The notes under the pieces: model-generated
Told to the model about the DNA's origin: nothing
What the model saw: the letters and a program-made list of their open reading frames with translations, nothing else
Databases searched by the model: none
From: Candidatus Koribacter versatilis Ellin345
Lineage (GTDB): Bacteria > Acidobacteriota > Terriglobia > Terriglobales > Acidobacteriaceae
DNA: 64,000 nt
Reading direction: 5' to 3'
Assembly: GCF_000014005.1 (NCBI RefSeq)
Contig: NC_008009.1
Span: 2,170,001-2,234,000, forward strand
Shown: in pieces, positions 60,237 through 64,000 of the stretch
Layout: each line of letters begins with the position of its first letter
How positions within the stretch are numbered: position 1 is the first letter of the stretch
Position numbers and translations under genes: made by a program

Positions 60237-60938
60237 ATGATCACCCTACGCCCCGCTGCCGAACGCGGCCACACCAACCACGGTTGGCTCGAAACCTACC
60301 ACACCTTCTCGTTTGCTGATTTTCACGATCCCCGGCGCATAGGGTTCCGCGAGCTGCGCGTCATTAACGATGACCGTGTCGCTGCGGGCGAGGGCTTCAG
60401 CCCGCACTCGCATCGCGATATGGAGATCATCACCTACATGGTGGAAGGGCAACTCGAACACCGCGACAACCTGGGCAACGGCGCCGTCCTCAAGCCGGGC
60501 GATGTCCAGCACATGACAGCCGGTACCGGCGTGGTCCACAGCGAGTTCAACCACTCGCAAGAGAAGCCGCTGCGCCTGCTCCAGATCTGGATCTTCCCGG
60601 AGAAGAAGGGACTTGTCCCGGATTACCAGGACCGTCACTTCGATCCTCAGGACCGCGTGGATCGTCTGCGTCTGATTGCCTCAACCGACGGCCGCGACAA
60701 CTCGCTGATCATCAACCAGGACGTGGACCTCTATGACAGCTCTCTGACCCATGGCACCGAAGTGCAACTCGCGCTTCGCCCCGAGCGTCACGCGTGGCTC
60801 CAGGTCATCAACGGCGAACTGGCACTGAACGGCCAAACCCTTAAGACTGGCGACGGCGCCGCCATCTCCGCCGAAACCGCGCTCAAAATCAGGGGACAGT
60901 CGGAAAATGCAGAATTCCTGCTCTTTGACCTGAAATAA
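60237..60938 (+). CDS. Pirin family protein (YhhW-type bicupin)
   Basis: The 233-residue protein starts at ATG 60237 with GAGGAACAAGGA upstream. The N-terminal cupin has WLETYHTFSFADFHDPRRIG, the metal ligands PHSHRDMEIITYMVEGQLEH and MTAGTGVVHSEFNHS, and the C-terminal cupin is present but lacks ligands, as usual. YhhW-type pirins can act as quercetin 2,3-dioxygenases in vitro; the natural role is uncertain. A strong terminator follows. Confidence 0.93.
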   Translation: MITLRPAAERGHTNHGWLETYHTFSFADFHDPRRIGFRELRVINDDRVAAGEGFSPHSHRDMEIITYMVEGQLEHRDNLGNGAVLKPGDVQHMTAGTGVVHSEFNHSQEKPLRLLQIWIFPEKKGLVPDYQDRHFDPQDRVDRLRLIASTDGRDNSLIINQDVDLYDSSLTHGTEVQLALRPERHAWLQVINGELALNGQTLKTGDGAAISAETALKIRGQSENAEFLLFDLK

Positions 60939-60965
60939 CTTGAATAAGTCGTAACACGATGTAAT

Positions 60966-60999
60966 AAAATGCCTTCCTGCAAGGGGAAGGCATTTTTCT
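60966..60999 (+). terminator. Intrinsic terminator of the pirin gene
   Basis: A perfect 12-base stem, AAAATGCCTTCC (60966-60977) with GGAAGGCATTTT (60985-60996), encloses a 7-base loop and runs into TTTCTTTT. Confidence 0.9.
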
Positions 61000-61095
61000 T
61001 TTGCGCTGAAGTGACGTCCGCTCACCTTCGCTCACAAAACTTCACGCATCAGTTCGCCCTCGTCTCGCGTCGAACCTATATAGGGGAGGTGGAGG

Positions 61096-61542
61096 ATGGT
61101 CACCTTAAAACTTGTTCGTTTAATTGAGAGTCACTGCGACGATCTCGCCGCAGACTTGGCCGAGCGTTTGCACCGCTCTTCGCGCACTGCCGGGTTCCTG
61201 GTCATCCCGCGCGCAGAACTGGTTTATGCCACTCGAGATCTCTATCGCAATCTTGGCGATTGGATGCTGAGCAAGACCGAAGCTGAAATCGAGAATCGTT
61301 TCGTCGGTGTCGGCAAACAACGCTATGGCCAGAAGGTCCCGATCGACGACGTCGTCTGGGGCATCATCATGTCGAAGGAAACGCTCTTCGGGTACCTGCG
61401 CCATGAATCGTTTGCGGACCATGCGCTCGACCTGTTTAACGAACGCGAGTTCCTGCAATTGCTCGACGGTTTCTTTGATCGCGCCATCTACTACGCAGTG
61501 CGTGGCTACGCACAGGCAAAGACCACGCGCGCCGTCGCGTAA
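61096..61542 (+). CDS. RsbRD_N-like helical sensor domain protein
   Basis: The 148-residue protein starts at ATG 61096 after GGAGG and is all-helical: LIESHCDDLAADLAERLHRS, LVIPRAELVYATRDLYRNLG, DDVVWGIIMSKETLFGYLRH and LLDGFFDRAIYYAVRGYA. This matches the N-terminal RsbRD_N-type domain of stressosome RsbR co-antagonists or of histidine kinases, but it is free-standing, with no STAS or kinase domain. It may bind a ligand or partner in a stress pathway; no rsb genes are adjacent. Confidence 0.7.
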   Translation: MVTLKLVRLIESHCDDLAADLAERLHRSSRTAGFLVIPRAELVYATRDLYRNLGDWMLSKTEAEIENRFVGVGKQRYGQKVPIDDVVWGIIMSKETLFGYLRHESFADHALDLFNEREFLQLLDGFFDRAIYYAVRGYAQAKTTRAVA

Positions 61543-61589
61543 GCGGTAGTAGATGACATATCGGTCCTGCTGCCCGATAATCGGGCTGC

Positions 61590-62084
61590 ATGGCTCCAAG
61601 ACTGCACGGCAAAGGGCATCATCACAAAATCCCCCGCAACTTCTGTTACGGCTGCGGTCCCGACAACAAAGAAGGCCTCCAACTAAAGTTCGTCTATAAC
61701 CCTGAGCGCCATTCCATGGTCGCGAAAGTGCGCCTCCGCGCCCGCTACACCGGCCCTCCCGGCCATGCCCACGGCGGCGTAATCGCCACCGTTCTCGACG
61801 AAGCCATGGGCAAGGTGATGAAGATCCACAACGTCATCGCCCTCACCTCGCGCATGGAAATCCAATACCTCAAGCCCGTGCCGCTGAATACGCCGCTCAT
61901 CGCGGAAGGGAAGCCGAAATCCCATCGCGGCCGCCGCTACTGGACAGTTGCAGAAATTCGCAACCATGAGGGCCTAGTCTTGGCCCGCAGCCGAGGCCTC
62001 TTCGTTCAGATAGACCCAATGGCGAAATTCGGCAAGCACCTCGAAAAAATGCTCAAACGCGTCGGCAAAAACATCAAAGACTAA
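61590..62084 (+). CDS. Hotdog-fold thioesterase (PaaI-like)
   Basis: The 164-residue protein has the hotdog core with CYGCGPDNKEGLQLKFVYN at the front and the signature YTGPPGHAHGGVIATVLDEA (HGG-x-x-A-x-x-D/E). IALTSRMEIQYLKPVPLNTP and the C-terminal ARSRGLFVQIDP follow. CYGCGPxN-type proteins are acyl-CoA thioesterases of the 4HBT group. The DUF4442 hotdog protein 33 bases downstream is probably in the same operon. Confidence 0.88.
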   Translation: MAPRLHGKGHHHKIPRNFCYGCGPDNKEGLQLKFVYNPERHSMVAKVRLRARYTGPPGHAHGGVIATVLDEAMGKVMKIHNVIALTSRMEIQYLKPVPLNTPLIAEGKPKSHRGRRYWTVAEIRNHEGLVLARSRGLFVQIDPMAKFGKHLEKMLKRVGKNIKD

Positions 62085-62117
62085 CGGGTAAGGCGGGCAT
62101 TCAGGCCCTCGTGACTG

Positions 62118-62612
62118 ATGCGCAAACTCATCCAAGCCAAGATCAAGAAGTTCATCCGCTACTACCCGCCGCTCCTCGGCGCCGGCATCAAAATCGCCCG
62201 TATCTCCCCCGACGTCCGCGAGATCGACGTCGAAATGAAGCTGCGCTTCTGGAACGCCAACTATGTCGGCACCCACTACGGCGGCTCGCTCTACTCCATG
62301 ACCGATCCGTTCTACATGCTCATGCTCATCGAAAACCTCGGCCGCGAGTACATCGTCTGGGACAAAGCCGCCACCATCCGCTACAAGAAGCCCGGCCGTG
62401 GCAAGGTCACCGCCCAGTTCCGCATCACTCAGGATCAACTCGACGACATCCTCCAGGCCCTCCAGCACGCCGAGAAAACCGAGCGCATCTTCGCCATCGA
62501 CGTCAAAGACGAGCAAGGCGACGTCGTTGCCGCCATCGAAAAAACGATTTCCATCCGCAAGAAATCAGCCACCTCGCGGGGTACCGCTGCTCCTCCGAAC
62601 GCGATAAAATAG
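62118..62612 (+). CDS. DUF4442 hotdog-fold protein
   Basis: The 164-residue protein matches DUF4442: FIRYYPPLLGAGIKIARISP, VRFWNANYVGTHYGGSLYSM-type core (LRFWNANYVGTHYGGSLYS), TDPFYMLMLIENLGREYIVW, DKAATIRYKKPGRGKVTAQF and DVVAAIEKTISIRKK. These proteins are predicted thioesterases or acyl-CoA-binding proteins. It is the second of two tandem hotdog genes; pdxS follows 69 bases later. Confidence 0.87.
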   Translation: MRKLIQAKIKKFIRYYPPLLGAGIKIARISPDVREIDVEMKLRFWNANYVGTHYGGSLYSMTDPFYMLMLIENLGREYIVWDKAATIRYKKPGRGKVTAQFRITQDQLDDILQALQHAEKTERIFAIDVKDEQGDVVAAIEKTISIRKKSATSRGTAAPPNAIK

Positions 62613-62681
62613 AAAGTTCCAGACAGTTAGTGTGATCGGCCATACGGCCCAGCCGTCTCTCCCCGATCCCAAGAAGGACTT

Positions 62682-63680
62682 ATGGCAGAAAACAACGGAC
62701 ACTACGCACTGCGCCTGAAGACCGGCCTAGCCGAAATGCTCAAGGGCGGCGTAATCATGGATGTAATGAACGCCGCGCAGGCCGAAATCGCGCAGGAATC
62801 CGGCGCCACGGCCGTCATGGCTCTGGAGAAGGTACCCGCCATGCTTCGCGCCGAAGGCGGCGTCGCCCGCATGGCCAGTCCCAAGGTGATCAAAGAGATC
62901 ATGCGCACCGTGGACATCCCGGTCATGGCCAAGTGCCGCATCGGCCACTTCGCCGAGGCGCAGATACTCCAGGAACTCGGCGTCGATTACATCGACGAGT
63001 CCGAAGTCCTCACCCCCGCCGACGAAGAACACCATGTCGACAAGCACGCCTTCAAGACGCCGTTTGTCTGCGGCGCCCGCAACCTCGGTGAAGCTCTCCG
63101 CCGCATCGCCGAAGGCGCAGCCATGATCCGCACCAAGGGCGAAGCTGGCACCGGCGACGTCATCCATGCCGTCAAGCACATGCGTCAAATCTTGAAAGAA
63201 ATGAAGCAGTTGACGGTGATGCCTGAAGAAGAACTTTATGCGGCAGCCAAGAACCACCAAGCACCCTACGAGCTCATTCGCACGGTCGCCAAAGCTGGCA
63301 AGCTCCCCGTGCCGAACTTCTCCGCTGGCGGCATCGCCACTCCGGCAGACGCCGCTCTCATGATGCAGCTGGGCGCCGAGGCCGTCTTCGTAGGCTCCGG
63401 CATCTTCATGAAGGAGCGAGCTACCCCGCTCGAGGTAGGAAAGTGGAGTGAACAGGACGCCAAGCAAGGTCGCTGCTCGAGCAATCAGGTAGGTACCCCA
63501 CGAAATCCTGAAGAGCGCGAAGAAGCCATGACTCGCGCCAAGGCGATCGTCGAGGCCACTGCACACTTCAACGACCCCAAGGTCTTGGCCGAAGTTAGCG
63601 AGAAGGTCACGGGAACGATGAAGGGCCTCGCCGTCTCGGCTATCGAAGAGAAGGAACTGCTACAGACCCGTGGCTGGTAA
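62682..63680 (+). CDS. pdxS: Pyridoxal 5'-phosphate synthase, PdxS subunit
   Basis: PdxS condenses ribose 5-phosphate, glyceraldehyde 3-phosphate and ammonia to PLP, with ammonia from PdxT. The 332-residue barrel has the catalytic Asp27 ([10 protein letters not shown]), Lys84 ([11 protein letters not shown]) and Lys152 ([11 protein letters not shown]) and the [20 protein letters not shown] / FVGSGIF phosphate site. After GSGIF an insertion of about 30 residues (243-274, [18 protein letters not shown]) precedes [20 protein letters not shown]; most PdxS proteins have only two or three residues there. AAGGA lies close before the ATG. No pdxT is in the window. Confidence 0.93.
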   Translation: MAENNGHYALRLKTGLAEMLKGGVIMDVMNAAQAEIAQESGATAVMALEKVPAMLRAEGGVARMASPKVIKEIMRTVDIPVMAKCRIGHFAEAQILQELGVDYIDESEVLTPADEEHHVDKHAFKTPFVCGARNLGEALRRIAEGAAMIRTKGEAGTGDVIHAVKHMRQILKEMKQLTVMPEEELYAAAKNHQAPYELIRTVAKAGKLPVPNFSAGGIATPADAALMMQLGAEAVFVGSGIFMKERATPLEVGKWSEQDAKQGRCSSNQVGTPRNPEEREEAMTRAKAIVEATAHFNDPKVLAEVSEKVTGTMKGLAVSAIEEKELLQTRGW

Positions 63681-63720
63681 AGCTGTGAGTGGCCGCCCCT
63701 CGGGTGTCCCGCCAAAACGC

Positions 63721-63754
63721 AAAAGGCGCAGATACGCTCTGCGCCTTTTCTTTC
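63721..63754 (+). terminator. Intrinsic terminator after pdxS
   Basis: A perfect 12-base stem, AAAAGGCGCAGA (63721-63732) with TCTGCGCCTTTT (63738-63749), encloses TACGC and runs into CTTTC. With A-rich left and T-rich right arms it can work in both directions between convergent genes. Confidence 0.9.
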
Positions 63755-63785
63755 GCTTAGTCCCACATCGCAGCGCGATTCATGC

Positions 63786-64000
63786 TCACGCCGGAACCGT
63801 ATGCCCTTCGCTCTCTCGCAAGCGCTTCCGTCTTCGGGAATTTAGCCACCACTCAACGACGATGGAATTGGTGGAGAACCCCACCCAAAATGCTATGCCG
63901 AAAAACTGGCTTGGCGCGAGGTGCGTAATGCGGCTCGTCGCGAAGAAGACACCCATCACGGGACGGGTGGTGGCGATTCCAAGAAGCACTACGACCGCGC
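63786..64000 (-). CDS. C-terminal end of a membrane protein (start beyond window)
   Basis: About 71 codons are visible with no stop back to the right edge. They contain two hydrophobic stretches (VVVLLGIATTRPVMGVFFAT and FFGIAFWVGFSTNSIVVEWW) and a basic tail (NSRRRKRLRESEGHTVPA). This is the C-terminal part of an inner-membrane protein; too little is seen for a family. It converges on pdxS across the shared terminator. Confidence 0.6.
   Translation of the reverse strand, partial: AVVVLLGIATTRPVMGVFFATSRITHLAPSQFFGIAFWVGFSTNSIVVEWWLNSRRRKRLRESEGHTVPA

Overview
The window looks like a chromosomal segment of a soil Acidobacteriota (Terriglobia / Koribacter-like). This is inferred from the gene repertoire: PadR plus HAAS-domain membrane proteins, many secreted TPR, S9 peptidase and amidohydrolase proteins, and a split methionine synthase. 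It is also inferred from short intergenic repeats whose minus-strand reading resembles the TGTCATCC...GAGGAGCGCAGCGACGAA type that I associate with this phylum. Genes are densely packed on both strands, and I see no prophage, insertion sequence, CRISPR array or rRNA. One tRNA gene, tRNA-Arg(CCG), is present.

Layout. 1-8.3 kb: DoxX and a saccharopine-dehydrogenase-like reductase, a membrane protein, guaA, a TPR protein, ribosomal protein S1 (rpsA) and two small envelope proteins. 8.3-20.3 kb: a PadR regulator with a clear palindromic operator, its HAAS membrane partner and an ECF sigma factor; a low-affinity iron permease homologue; a Clp_N-GAF-nucleotide cyclase bracketed by direct repeats; tRNA-Arg; sufT; a DUF3857-like protein apparently cut short next to a repeat; a glycine/aromatic repeat protein; and a korDABC 2-oxoacid:ferredoxin oxidoreductase operon. 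20.5-27.9 kb: a three-gene two-component cluster, an S9 peptidase, a phosphoesterase lipoprotein and a secreted protein of unknown function.

28.0-33.8 kb is the most system-like region. A COG2403-type P-loop protein, ornithine carbamoyltransferase, carbamate kinase, an aspartate-carbamoyltransferase paralogue with a changed active-site loop, and ornithine aminotransferase lie in one direction. They follow a perfect TGTGA-N6-TCACA site. Together they could convert citrulline/ornithine and carbamoyl phosphate to ATP, ammonia and glutamate semialdehyde, but arginine deiminase is absent and the roles of the first and fourth genes are unknown.

33.8-47 kb: DUF302, an ECF sigma factor with a small membrane protein, an amidohydrolase, a zinc-ribbon protein, a HlyD-TPR-TolC export operon lacking an inner-membrane pump, BrkB, queF, and an MFS transporter coupled to a GT2 glycosyltransferase. 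47-64 kb: a probable selenocysteine-containing AhpD/CMD-family protein (in-frame TGA at the second position of its CxxC motif, followed by a SECIS-like hairpin), DUF190, amidohydrolase, TlpA with an excisionase-like HTH protein, a stand-alone nuoI, split metH, an M20 dipeptidase, pirin, an RsbRD_N-like protein, two hotdog proteins and pdxS with an unusual insertion.

The strongest observations are the selenoprotein candidate and the carbamoyl-phosphate cluster with its divergent carbamoyltransferase and CRP-like site.
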